Shown here: positions 28,020-36,739 of the stretch, piece by piece | Layout of the letters: every line of letters begins with the position of its first letter | Position numbering within the stretch: position 1 is the first letter of the stretch | NCBI GenBank assembly: GCA_963692465.1 | Contig: OY829943.1 | Span: 1,178,001 to 1,242,000, forward strand | DNA: 64,000 bases | Reading direction: 5' to 3' | Origin: JAUZOB01 sp963692465 | Lineage (GTDB): Bacteria > Bacteroidota > Bacteroidia > Bacteroidales > Prolixibacteraceae | Program-made: the position numbers and the translations under genes | Notes under the pieces: generated by a model | Told to the model about the DNA's origin: nothing | Seen by the model: the letters and a program-made list of their open reading frames with translations, nothing else | Databases searched by the model: none

Positions 28020-29453
28020 TTATTCTGTTTCGTAGTTAAAAGATTTTGCCTCAACAATCGCTTTTTTCAGAGCGCCCAGTTTATTATTCACCTCTGCCAA
28101 TTCATTCTCCTCTTTCGACTTAGCTACAATACCTGCACCTGCCTGATAATAAAGCGTATTATTCTTACTCAGAAAAGATCGAATCGTAATAGCGTGGTTA
28201 ATATCGCCGTTCATTCCGAATGATCCGATGGCTCCGCCATAAAAACCCCGGCGATAAGGTTCGAGAGCATCAATAATCTCCATTGCTTTATACTTAGGAG
28301 CCCCCGACAAAGTTCCGGCAGGGAAAGAATCGCCGTAAACACTAATCGTATTCGTATTTTCAGGCAAATCGCCCGATACCTCCGAAACCATATGAAGCAC
28401 ATGCGAGTAAAATTGCACTTCCCTAAAATTATCCACTTTCACGTTATCCGAATTGCGACTCAAATCATTACGGGCCAAATCGACCAGCATAATATGCTCC
28501 GCATTTTCTTTGGGATCATGCATTAATTTCTCAGCAAGCTGACGATCTTTTTCATCATCCCCCGTCCGTTTAAGAGTCCCGGCAATCGGATTAATATGAG
28601 CTTTTCCATCCCTGACAATCAACTGAGCCTCCGGCGAAGAACCGAATATCCGATAACTTCCAAAATCGAAGTAGAACAGATAAGGAGAAGGATTAATACG
28701 ACGCAAAGCCCGGTAAACATTCAACTCATCGCCTTTGAATTTTTGAGAATATCTTCTGGAAAGAACAATCTGGAAAACATCACCACGCTGACAATGTTCT
28801 TTCCCCTGACTAACCAGCTTCATATAATCTTCGTCAGTCATCATCGATTGTTCCTCTCCTGAAAGATAGAATTTGAAATTTCCCACGTTCCGGTTAACCA
28901 GTAATGCAAGAATATCATCCAACTGCGACACACCCTTTTCCGTCTGATTTTCAATAAGCGACAAGCTATTGTGGAAATGATCAAAAGCCAGGATATAACG
29001 ATAAAAGCCATAACGTATTTCCGGAACTTTAGACTCCTCATCCACAGGTGAATTCAATCGGATATCTTCAAAATAGCGAACGGCATCAAACGAAGTATAA
29101 CCATATAATCCGGTAACAAATGTTGAAGGAGTTTTATCTCCCGATAAATGGAAAGAATGAATAAAGTCATTGAGCAGAACAGCCACTTGTCCGTTTTTGT
29201 CAACAGAGCAGGTTTCTTCTTTTCCTCCGGGCCAGCTCATCGTCACCTTGTAATCGTCAGCCACGAACGATGCCAATTCATCAAAGCAGATAAACGACAT
29301 ACTATTCCGGTTTCCATGATAATCACTACTTTCAAGCAGCAGGCTGTTGGGGAATTGATCTCTCACCCGTAAAAAAACGCCTACCGGAGTGGTCAGGTCA
29401 GCCAGACTTCCTGGTAATTCCCTGATGCTGGTAAAAATGTCTGTTCTTTCCAT
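28020..29453 (-). CDS. trpE: Anthranilate synthase component I
   Basis: 477 residues from ATG 29453. The upstream TTG at 29474 falls in the T-rich side of the attenuator and is rejected. It converts chorismate plus ammonia to anthranilate. The LLES feedback element (SLLLESSDYHG) near residue 40 is where tryptophan binds in the family, so the enzyme should be feedback-inhibited. The C-terminal chorismate-binding core has GTLKRTGDDEKD, LVDLARNDLSR and GTLSGAPK. It is the first structural gene of the operon, directly after a leader peptide and terminator. Confidence 0.97.
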   Translation of the reverse strand: MERTDIFTSIRELPGSLADLTTPVGVFLRVRDQFPNSLLLESSDYHGNRNSMSFICFDELASFVADDYKVTMSWPGGKEETCSVDKNGQVAVLLNDFIHSFHLSGDKTPSTFVTGLYGYTSFDAVRYFEDIRLNSPVDEESKVPEIRYGFYRYILAFDHFHNSLSLIENQTEKGVSQLDDILALLVNRNVGNFKFYLSGEEQSMMTDEDYMKLVSQGKEHCQRGDVFQIVLSRRYSQKFKGDELNVYRALRRINPSPYLFYFDFGSYRIFGSSPEAQLIVRDGKAHINPIAGTLKRTGDDEKDRQLAEKLMHDPKENAEHIMLVDLARNDLSRNSDNVKVDNFREVQFYSHVLHMVSEVSGDLPENTNTISVYGDSFPAGTLSGAPKYKAMEIIDALEPYRRGFYGGAIGSFGMNGDINHAITIRSFLSKNNTLYYQAGAGIVAKSKEENELAEVNNKLGALKKAIVEAKSFNYETE

Positions 29454-29472
29454 GTCAAATAATTTATAAAAC

Positions 29473-29508
29473 AAAAGCGGCTTGCCGAGAAATCGACAAG
29501 CCGCTTTT
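29473..29508 (-). terminator. trp attenuator terminator hairpin
   Basis: On the minus strand AAAAGCGGCTTG pairs perfectly with CAAGCCGCTTTT, and an inner CGA/TCG pairing shortens the loop. GTTTTATAAATTATTT follows. It lies 31 bp after the leader-peptide stop and 19 bp before the trpE ATG, the position of a classical attenuator. With tryptophan plentiful it should end transcription before trpE. Confidence 0.85.
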
Positions 29509-29539
29509 ATAAGTCTTTATTTAAAAGTACATCCAATGG

Positions 29540-29608
29540 CTACATCACCTCTCGTGTTTGAAAGATCAGGCTATGCCACCACCAAATATGTACGCTCAAT
29601 AATTTCAT
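29540..29608 (-). CDS. trpL: trp operon leader peptide with three tandem Trp codons
   Basis: A 22-codon frame reading MKLLSVHIWWWHS and ending REVM-stop; codons 9, 10 and 11 are all TGG. It is the first ATG after a matching promoter and precedes a strong hairpin next to trpE. When charged tRNA-Trp is scarce a ribosome should stall at the WWW run. GUACAU before the Trp codons can pair with AUGUAC after the stop, and AGCC at the stop codon can pair with GGCU in the terminator arm, giving plausible competing folds. Found by reading the DNA; there is no protein evidence. Confidence 0.88.
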   Translation of the reverse strand: MKLLSVHIWWWHSLIFQTREVM

Positions 29609-29628
29609 TTCTTTACTCTTGACAGTTG

Positions 29629-29659
29629 CAAATGAATAAATTGTTTTCGTAAAATCAAA
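29629..29659 (-). promoter_or_regulatory. Promoter of the trp-his operon
   Basis: Minus-strand TTTG (29659-29656), a 19-bp spacer, then TTCATTTG (29636-29629): a perfect -33 box and a -7 box with one mismatch to TAnnTTTG at the canonical spacing. It ends 20 bp before the trpL ATG. Confidence 0.7.
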
Positions 29660-29702
29660 ACAAATTATTCAAAATCATTCTTAGGAATATAAAAACATAA
29701 GA

Positions 29703-30371
29703 TTACAATGCAAGTCGTTTTTTTACAATTCCCGGGACATATTTATTCTTGTGAGAGAGATCCCCTAGCCCAAGACGAGCATAAACCATTCCTCCAATAC
29801 CAGGAAACACTTCTCCTGATTCGTTTTGTTCATCATCTGTAACCAAAGATATAAAATGGAATTTATCACTTATAGATAAAGGGAACTCGTTTCGTAAATT
29901 CTTTTCCGCATCTTTAAACATCACAGGCGATACAATAAATATATTTTCAGGATTGATATTCTCAATTAAACGAGACAACTGCGTTTTTACAACACAAGAA
30001 GTAGCAATAATAGACTTCACAATTATTAAAGTACGACAATCGTCAATATCCTCTATATATGATTTTACTATTGGACTGGCCACTATAGAATTATTTCGGG
30101 AAGAAGGATAGATTCGATCATTCCAAAATACTGCTAATGCCGGATCTTTTACAGAAAGGTCTTTCAGAAGACCTGCGGCCAACCAATCGGCATCCTCAGA
30201 CGCACAGGCAAGCATTGTCGGACCAGGGTTCACCATAAATTTGTTCAGGACAACAGCCAATTCGTTTCCGATACAATAAAATGTCTCTTTATATTCTTCA
30301 GTAGAAGCGTGAATGAGTTTGTCTAATAACAAGCCTGCTTTAAGAGTATAATATTTAGATAGAGTTCTCAT
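29703..30371 (-). CDS. Degenerate uracil-phosphoribosyltransferase-like protein
   Basis: 222 residues. The layout follows uracil phosphoribosyltransferase: an N-terminal helix region (LLLDKLIHASTEEYKETF), a strand resembling the family's IEDIDDRTVIVVDPMLATGG (here YIEDIDDCRTLIIVKSIIATS, about 105-125), and a C-terminal block DDEQNESGEVFPGIGG (179-194) like the uracil-binding DEGLNEHGYIVPGLGD. The acidic PRPP-loop Asp is replaced by Lys 119, the glycines of ATGG are lost, and GDAGD becomes GGMVYA. It is probably not a salvage enzyme; it may bind a nucleotide or be a sensor. Gap of 6 bp from the nuclease-like gene, so surely one transcript. Confidence 0.65.
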   Translation of the reverse strand: MRTLSKYYTLKAGLLLDKLIHASTEEYKETFYCIGNELAVVLNKFMVNPGPTMLACASEDADWLAAGLLKDLSVKDPALAVFWNDRIYPSSRNNSIVASPIVKSYIEDIDDCRTLIIVKSIIATSCVVKTQLSRLIENINPENIFIVSPVMFKDAEKNLRNEFPLSISDKFHFISLVTDDEQNESGEVFPGIGGMVYARLGLGDLSHKNKYVPGIVKKRLAL

Positions 30372-30377
30372 ACCATC

Positions 30378-31226
30378 CTACATTAAAAGTTCTAATTCAC
30401 TAAAATTAGTAGGTTTATTTACTAATACCTCTCTTTCAAAATTCGAATAAAAAGTTTTTTGTATTTCCCCTTTCATCCTTTTTTTATATGACCAGCAGAA
30501 TATTGTCCCTGCAACCACATAAGAGAAATCAGGTATTTCATCAAGAATTGACTTAACTTCTTCATCGATTTGTAACGTCTCGTCAAAGATAAAGTTATTA
30601 CCTGCAAGAGGCAATTTTTTTATTTTTTGAATAATGCAAGTTAACGGCACATTGTCCTGCGCCAACGAATACCATACTCCCAGAAGGATAGTAGCAAGGA
30701 CACACAGTTGATCTGTTTGAAAAGATTGATATGCAGAGATCGCTGCTATAGCCTTTTTAAATTCAATAGATTCCATCAACAGACGATTCAAATCCTGAAA
30801 ATAAGGAAAATGATTTGCTTGCGTACAATCAGATATGGTATTAGGGATGGAAGTTACATTGCTACTCTTGTCAGAGTAAATTAAGAATAAAGAAAACCGT
30901 TTTTCTGCTTCCTTCATCAACTCTTTTTGTCGTTCGAAGTCATATTGAAGTGTGTGCGAAGAACCTGATGACCATGTCAACGACTTAACATTTTTGAGTT
31001 GATAAAAATCCAATTTTCCAGAAGAATAAGAAATAAGTAGGTCATCGACAAACGCTTCTTTTATTTGCGAAGAAAGAATTACGTCGTCCTGATTCTCAGA
31101 ATATAATTTCAGTAATAAAGCAATTTTGTATATCGCGTATAGATTTTCATAAAAATTACCTTCGAAATTATTAATTCCACCACGATGCTTATTTGCTAAA
31201 TATGTCCGATCTTCTGGTGTAAGCAT
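30378..31226 (-). CDS. PD-(D/E)XK-like protein (DUF4297/Cap4-like N-terminal fold)
   Basis: 282 residues. The first 80 resemble the dsDNA-nuclease domain found in DUF4297/Cap4 and ABC-three-component defence proteins: RGGINNFEGNFYENLYA, then EAFVDDLLISY (Asp 61, 62) and FYQLKNVK (Gln 76-x-Lys 78), the D...QxK arrangement of a restriction-type nuclease core. The remaining 200 residues are helical and unrecognised; there is no ATPase domain. It overlaps the DUF1653 gene by 31 bp and is 6 bp before the PRTase-like gene. A role in DNA cleavage or phage defence is inference. Confidence 0.6.
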   Translation of the reverse strand: MLTPEDRTYLANKHRGGINNFEGNFYENLYAIYKIALLLKLYSENQDDVILSSQIKEAFVDDLLISYSSGKLDFYQLKNVKSLTWSSGSSHTLQYDFERQKELMKEAEKRFSLFLIYSDKSSNVTSIPNTISDCTQANHFPYFQDLNRLLMESIEFKKAIAAISAYQSFQTDQLCVLATILLGVWYSLAQDNVPLTCIIQKIKKLPLAGNNFIFDETLQIDEEVKSILDEIPDFSYVVAGTIFCWSYKKRMKGEIQKTFYSNFEREVLVNKPTNFSELELLM

Positions 31227-31450
31227 AAAAACTCCTCTTTTGTCAATTCTCTAAATCTGGGAACTTCTTCTCCATTATTATTCACAATACTAAAAAAGTT
31301 CTTTTCAGGACGAACCCAAATATCAGATTTTCCATACATAGCTTGATAAACAACAACTTGTTCCATTGTCTCGCTATCTTTAGCAATTAACAATAGCTTA
31401 TAAAGACCGCCCTTGAAATGTTGAAAATATCTGTCGCTGTTCAAATCCAT
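31196..31450 (-). CDS. DUF1653 family small protein
   Basis: 84 residues matching the DUF1653 pattern: RYFQHFKGGLYKLLLIAKDSET, VVYQAMYGKSDIWVRP, VPRFREL. This family is widespread, often as a single-domain protein or attached to other enzymes, with no settled function. Here its 3' end overlaps the nuclease-like gene by 31 bp, so it heads a three-gene unit. ATG 31450 is the only good start. Confidence 0.85.
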   Translation of the reverse strand: MDLNSDRYFQHFKGGLYKLLLIAKDSETMEQVVVYQAMYGKSDIWVRPEKNFFSIVNNNGEEVPRFRELTKEEFLCLHQKIGHI

Positions 31451-31521
31451 ATAGAAATAAAGTAATTGTTACGGTAAAAATAATCATAAATTCAAACAGT
31501 CCCAATCTTTTGTTTCTCTTT

Positions 31522-31556
31522 ATAACGAATGGTTCCAAAGGAAGACCATTCGTTAT
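31522..31556. other. Stem-loop between the GH95-like gene and the DUF1653 cassette
   Basis: ATAACGAATGGT and its exact complement with an 11-nt loop, 45 bp downstream of the GH95-like stop on the minus strand. No T-tract on either strand; it may mark the 3' end of that transcript. Confidence 0.5.
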
Positions 31557-31600
31557 TCAACATCCACTATAAAAGGTAAAAAGACAACAAACTCCCCTTC

Positions 31601-33889
31601 CTATTTACCGGCATTCGTCAGAACAACCTGTCCCCCTGCTTTAAATGATAATTCCAGGAAATGGTCATCCAATTGCTTCACTGCAGCATTATTCTTTGAC
31701 ACTACCAACCAAGTCTTAAATGGAGTTTTCAGTTTTGTCCGGCCTCCTTTATCCGATGAAATGATAACCTCATCAATTTGCCCTTTTACTTTTCGGGCAC
31801 TAACCAGGAAAGCACCTTCAGCACGCAATTGGTTAAATGAGATATCATCCCATGACGCAGGTACAGCCGGCATTATCTCAATGAATCCGGCATAGCTCTG
31901 CAATAACATTTCCTGTAAACCTGCAGCCCACGCAAAATTTCCCTCTAAAGTAAACGGACTATAAGTAAACGATGAATAACCCGATTTTGATTGATCTCCA
32001 TTCAGGTGAAAACTATTTTCCGAACAGAACGCTTTGGCAAAGATCTTTAACTGCTTCGCTGCTCCATCCCCATCTTTCGCTCTCGCCTTCATACTCGCGA
32101 ACCACGAATAGGAATAACCACACCAATTCCCTGGTCCAATGCTATCAAGCAGATGAATTGAATTCCGAATGATGGTTTGAGATTTCACTCCATCTTCCCA
32201 CTTCAACAACGACAATGGATAAATAACCATCATGTGTGAAAAATGGCGATGTGACTGGTTGTAAGACCTCGTAGGAGCAATCATTAACTCGTTATTTTCC
32301 GATAACGAATAATCACCAAATTCCGAGAGAACACTTTTCCAATGAGCCGACTCACTATTCCGACCCAATTCCTGAGCCAATTCTGATGCTGCCTTAAAAA
32401 CAAACTTCATTAAAGAAAGATCAAAATTAGTGTTCTGCGGAAACCATGCACTAAGATCATTATCGTTAGTCTCCGGACTTGAACTAATTGGCAGTTTTCT
32501 AAAGCCGGAAGCATCTTTTACGGTTATCCCCTCCAAAAAAACAGCAACATCTTTAATCCATGGATAAGCCTTGTTTTTTAAGAAGTCCCGATCCATACTA
32601 TATCGCCATTGCAAATAATAATGATGAGCCAGCCATGCCGATATTGTTGGCGACAAAGAATACTGAATCCATCCCCCCATCTCATCGCCAGTTAATGTCG
32701 TCACACCCGGAACGGCCAAGCCATCAGCCCCGAAATACATCTTTGTATATCGTTTATAATTAGCTTTATTCGCTTCCAGATGATCGATATAAGCCAATCC
32801 CTCTTCCAGATGATTTGCGCTATAGCAAGGCCAATAGCTCAACTGTGTGTTCAAATCATGGTGGAAATCACCTTTCCATGGAGGTAAACGTCCATTATCC
32901 GCAGTCCATATAGCCTGCAAAGAAATAGGAGGAGCCCCTCTGCGTGAAGCCGATCCGAATTTATACTGTTCCAAATACCACTGTTTTTCGATTAGACTAT
33001 CCGGAACATGAATTGCAGATTTACTCCAAAAGCCTTTCCACCATACCTGATGTGAATTAAAATCAGAAGAATAATGAGTACTCATCGCTTTAAGGGTCAC
33101 ATCCGATGCAGTAAGATTAACTTTTCTATCCGAATGTTGAGAAGAAATACTCCAGACACCTTCAATAGTTGTGGCATTTATCTTTTTCCAACGGACACAT
33201 ATCTGGTAGGAAAAACCGCCCCAACCCTCTTGTTGATAGACAATACAATTACGTTGCGGCAACACCTTCCCCTGACGATATCCAAGTCTTGCCAAATCAT
33301 CGCCACCGACAGGGTCTCCTGATATTTTCACTTCCCCCTGATATTTAGGGGGAATTAATTGTATTTTAGTTCCTTTTGATAAATTTTCGAATCGAAACCA
33401 TCCGACCGGTTTTGTTGCATGAACAAAGGTTCTTAACCGGATCCCATTCTGCCATTTCACCTCACACAAAGCATTCTGCAAATACAGATGGACTGATTGA
33501 ACCTTTCCCCAATCATGGGTATCAAAATCCAGTGCTCCCCCGGGAATCTTTGACGGAGCAGGCTCTTTATCGTACGGTTCATCAAAGTATTTTTGGACAA
33601 TGCCATAATCCTTTTTCTGAACCTGCTTATAAACCCATTGGTAGCTAAACTCTTTCCGGTGCAATCCCTTCATCGGACGCAAATTCCACAGATCAGCCCG
33701 GTCGAGCGAGAACCTCAAGTGATTATCTTTTTGCCAGACCAAAGCCCCAATCATTCCGTTTCCTAACGGAATCGCTTTATCCCAGGCATCAGCCAAGACT
33801 TTAAAGTTCAGATCATGTTGTTGTGCCGGCTGAGCGAATAGCATCCCATTCAATAGAAGAAGTGCAAAGAAGAGAATTTTCTTTTTCAT
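31601..33889 (-). CDS. GH95-like secreted glycoside hydrolase
   Basis: 762 residues with a signal peptide (about 1-19, ending LLNGMLFAQ). The N-terminal beta-sandwich begins WDKAIPLGNGMIGALVW, typical of GH95. The (alpha/alpha)6 barrel includes ISLQAIWTADN, DFHHDLNTQLSYWPCYSANHLEE, SSSPETND and GYSSFTYSPFTLEGNFAWAAGLQEMLLQS. The family, mostly alpha-L-fucosidases or alpha-galactosidases, carries an NxN pair where this protein has DLN (Asp 345, Asn 347), so substrate or mechanism may differ. Its neighbours suggest carbohydrate scavenging. The assignment to exactly GH95 rather than a related clan is not certain. Confidence 0.78.
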   Translation of the reverse strand: MKKKILFFALLLLNGMLFAQPAQQHDLNFKVLADAWDKAIPLGNGMIGALVWQKDNHLRFSLDRADLWNLRPMKGLHRKEFSYQWVYKQVQKKDYGIVQKYFDEPYDKEPAPSKIPGGALDFDTHDWGKVQSVHLYLQNALCEVKWQNGIRLRTFVHATKPVGWFRFENLSKGTKIQLIPPKYQGEVKISGDPVGGDDLARLGYRQGKVLPQRNCIVYQQEGWGGFSYQICVRWKKINATTIEGVWSISSQHSDRKVNLTASDVTLKAMSTHYSSDFNSHQVWWKGFWSKSAIHVPDSLIEKQWYLEQYKFGSASRRGAPPISLQAIWTADNGRLPPWKGDFHHDLNTQLSYWPCYSANHLEEGLAYIDHLEANKANYKRYTKMYFGADGLAVPGVTTLTGDEMGGWIQYSLSPTISAWLAHHYYLQWRYSMDRDFLKNKAYPWIKDVAVFLEGITVKDASGFRKLPISSSPETNDNDLSAWFPQNTNFDLSLMKFVFKAASELAQELGRNSESAHWKSVLSEFGDYSLSENNELMIAPTRSYNQSHRHFSHMMVIYPLSLLKWEDGVKSQTIIRNSIHLLDSIGPGNWCGYSYSWFASMKARAKDGDGAAKQLKIFAKAFCSENSFHLNGDQSKSGYSSFTYSPFTLEGNFAWAAGLQEMLLQSYAGFIEIMPAVPASWDDISFNQLRAEGAFLVSARKVKGQIDEVIISSDKGGRTKLKTPFKTWLVVSKNNAAVKQLDDHFLELSFKAGGQVVLTNAGK

Positions 33890-34140
33890 TGGATTGCAAC
33901 TTGTTTGAGTTATAAAGGTTCAATTAGTTTAACGATTCTAAATTAAAGATCTTATTCAAAACCAACAAAAAAGAAGCAAGTCAAACGCTATCTCCCGGTT
34001 TTCAGGTACAAGCGTTGTTAGACTGTTAATGAAAGCACTATTTCAGATACAATAGTTCAATTCACAAACAATACGCAAACATTTATTAAACCTCCAACAA
34101 TAACTGTTCTTCTATTAAATGCAATATTTTTTATTGCAGC

Positions 34141-34863
34141 TTAGTGCAACCTTCCTTTCTCCTCTTCATTACTGTTTTCTATTTCTTTTGCCTTAAACAC
34201 TTTCCCCAGATTAAAGTTATAGACAGCGGAAAGCGTTAGCTGCCTTGTTTGAAATTTCTCATCAATATATATTGGAGAATTGTTGTAATAGCTAATCATT
34301 CTGGCATTATTCTTATAGAATAAGTCCCAAACATTAGCACTCAGCGTAAGCCTGTCCGACAATAATTTTTGAGAAACGCCTAAAGAGACATTCGAAAACG
34401 GATGAGTTACTGTATTGCCGTATAATGACCTCCGGCAATAAAACAAACCCAAATTCAGAGTTGTTGATTTTCGAAGTATAAACTCATTATCACTTCGAAC
34501 AGTAAAAGTTCCCTTTTGAATATCAAACTCAGGAGCAGTAACCTTCTTATATTGCACAATCAGACTATTATTGCTCTGCCACCACTTCGTTGCCTGAAAA
34601 GGAGCTGTAAGAGACAACCCATAAATAGCTGTTTTTCCTATATTCTCAGGCATATAGTCAATAATAGCTTTTGCCGAATCAGTTTCCGACACTTTGTTAA
34701 TCTGATCTTTAATATGAGTATACGTCAAACCCAAATAATATTGATTCTTGAAGGTATAACCCAACTCCACGACATCCGTATAGGCTGGTTTCAAATAAGG
34801 AATATCACCATTTTCCTCATTCCACTTTTTGAACGGAATAATTGAAGTATCATTATGGAGCAA
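34141..34863 (-). pseudogene. C-terminal fragment of an outer-membrane beta-barrel receptor
   Basis: 240 codons of the last part of a TonB-dependent-receptor barrel of the OMP_b-brl_3 type: GDIPYLKPAYTDVVELGYTFKN, then alternating strands ending AVYNFNLGKVFKAKE. There is no signal peptide, plug or first half of the barrel, and no ATG at the 5' end (the open frame begins with TTG). The missing 5' part is replaced by sequence related to the promoter and start of the sce7726 gene at 47.1 kb. It is a rearrangement remnant and unlikely to make a working receptor. Confidence 0.82.
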
Positions 34864-34945
34864 TATCTTCTTTCCTCATCATAAAAATCCGTTGAGAATA
34901 ATCATTAAGATCAGGAACGTCCATTCAAAGATAGAAATTTTCAGA
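34861..34945 (-). repeat. Decayed copy of the sce7726 promoter, leader and first codons
   Basis: About three quarters of the bases over about 85 bp match 47110-47195, in the same orientation. The match covers a TAnnTTTG box (TATCTTTG at 34926-34933), the leader, and an ATG frame MRKEDI that ends after eight codons; the intact gene begins MKKEDI. Similarity stops at about 34863, exactly where the receptor fragment begins. Confidence 0.72.
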
Positions 34946-35086
34946 GTCACCTGTTATTCTTATTTTGTAAAATAAGCATTAACCGATTTTTCATATATTC
35001 ACTGATTGTACACCCTGAATCATCCAATTATTCTATTCTGCAGATATGCGTACTAATCATGTCGTATCTACAACCTCATCTTAGTC

Positions 35087-36739
35087 TTATAGATCTTCTG
35101 TCTTTTCGCACAGCTGTTTATAACGGGCATAAAGTCCCTTATAGGATTCCACCTGAGAGGCATCCGGTTTGTAAACTTTGTCGAATCCTTGTCCCATTGC
35201 CTTTTGTGCAGATTCAATATTCGGATGGACACCAGCAGCAACAGAAGCAAACATGGCAGCACCAAGAGCACAAGCCTGATCAGCAGCTGAAACATTGATA
35301 TTCATGTCAAATACATTTGCGAAGGTCTGCATTACAAAATCGGATTTACGAGATATTCCACCCAGAGCAACCATCGAATCAATTTTCACCCCGTTCTCAA
35401 TTAAACGGTCCGCAATTGCTTTCGAGCCAAAAATAGTCGCCTCAACCAAAGCCTTAAAGATTTCAGGAGCAGAAGTCGCGAGTGTCATACCCGAAATACT
35501 TCCTTTGACACGATGGTTTGCATCAGGATTCCTTCTCCCGTTAAACCAGTCTGTTGCAACCAGACCATTTTGAGGAAGCAACTTCGCCTCCTCCGAAAGA
35601 GAAGCAATCATTTGATCCTGAAGATGCTCAATCAGCGTACGATCAAGAGAAGAATATTCAGGCTGAGTCAAAAGCTGCTCCAATGGCCAGCTTAGCATCT
35701 TTCTAAACCAGGCATAAATATCGCCAAAGGCAGACTGTCCGGCTTCCAACCCAATCATAGAGGGAACAACAGATCCATCAACCTGTCCACAGATACCGGG
35801 GATTAAAGCATCGCCAATTTCTTCGTAAGGGACAATTATTATATCGCAGGTCGAAGTCCCGACCACTTTAACATGCGTATTAGGTTCAATTCCAACACCA
35901 ACAGCTCCCATATGAGCGTCAAAAGCTCCGACACCAATTGACACATTAGTCGTTAATCCAAGACGACTGGCCCATTCAGGAGAGAGTTTGCCGACACAGT
36001 AATCACTGGTAAAAGTATCCTGATAAAGATTGCCATATAATTTCACCAGCATGGGATCAAGTTTTTCAAAGAAATCTACAGGTGGAAGTCCGCCCCATGA
36101 TTTATGCCACAAGGCTTTATGTCCAGAAGCGCAACGGCTTCGAAACACCTCTTTAGGATTAGTTTTATCTGCCAGCATTGCCGGCAACCAATCACACAGT
36201 TCAATCCATGAAGCAGCAGCTTCCCGAACAGAAGCATCCTTTCTTAAAACATGCATTATTTTAGCCCACACCCACTCCGGAGAATAAGCACCCCCGCAAA
36301 AACGAGTATAATCGGTATGCCATGAGTGCGCCAACTCATTAATCTCATCCGACTCGGCAAACGCGGTATGATCTTTCCATAGAATAAACATTGCATTGGG
36401 ATCCTCAGCAAATTCGGGAAGCAATGCCAATGGAACACCATCCTGATCTGTCAGGGCAGGAGTACTTCCGGTTGTGTCAAATGAAATTCCAACGATACTG
36501 TTTACCTCAACATCCGAAGCAGTTGCAAGAATCTCTTTGATGACCGTTTCAACAGCATCAATATAATCCTGCGGATGCTGGCGATACTGACATTCGGAAG
36601 GAACACAGTATAAACCTTGAGTCCAACGTGGATAATGACACACTGAAGAAGCAATGATTGAACCATTAAGAACATCGACTAACACTCCACGTGCAGAATC
36701 TGTACCGTAGTCCATCCCAATTACATATTTCTTTCCCAT
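35087..36739 (-). CDS. araB: Ribulokinase (FGGY family)
   Basis: 550 residues, the length of L-ribulokinase. Motifs: YVIGMDYGTDSARGVLVD (ATP/phosphate 1), VGISFDTTGSTPAL, GVGAFDAHMGAVGVG, and ALGGISRKSDFVMQ with ACALGAAMFA near the C terminus. It phosphorylates L-ribulose or a related ketopentose to the 5-phosphate. Neither araA nor araD is beside it, so the physiological substrate is not fixed by context. Its ATG overlaps the stop of the AraC-type gene as TAATG, which implies coupled translation with its likely regulator. Confidence 0.88.
   Translation of the reverse strand: MGKKYVIGMDYGTDSARGVLVDVLNGSIIASSVCHYPRWTQGLYCVPSECQYRQHPQDYIDAVETVIKEILATASDVEVNSIVGISFDTTGSTPALTDQDGVPLALLPEFAEDPNAMFILWKDHTAFAESDEINELAHSWHTDYTRFCGGAYSPEWVWAKIMHVLRKDASVREAAASWIELCDWLPAMLADKTNPKEVFRSRCASGHKALWHKSWGGLPPVDFFEKLDPMLVKLYGNLYQDTFTSDYCVGKLSPEWASRLGLTTNVSIGVGAFDAHMGAVGVGIEPNTHVKVVGTSTCDIIIVPYEEIGDALIPGICGQVDGSVVPSMIGLEAGQSAFGDIYAWFRKMLSWPLEQLLTQPEYSSLDRTLIEHLQDQMIASLSEEAKLLPQNGLVATDWFNGRRNPDANHRVKGSISGMTLATSAPEIFKALVEATIFGSKAIADRLIENGVKIDSMVALGGISRKSDFVMQTFANVFDMNINVSAADQACALGAAMFASVAAGVHPNIESAQKAMGQGFDKVYKPDASQVESYKGLYARYKQLCEKTEDL

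Noticed and set aside
29454..29474. N-terminal extension of trpE starting at TTG 29474
   Set aside because: It falls in the T-rich side of the attenuator; ATG 29453 fits the family and the regulatory layout.
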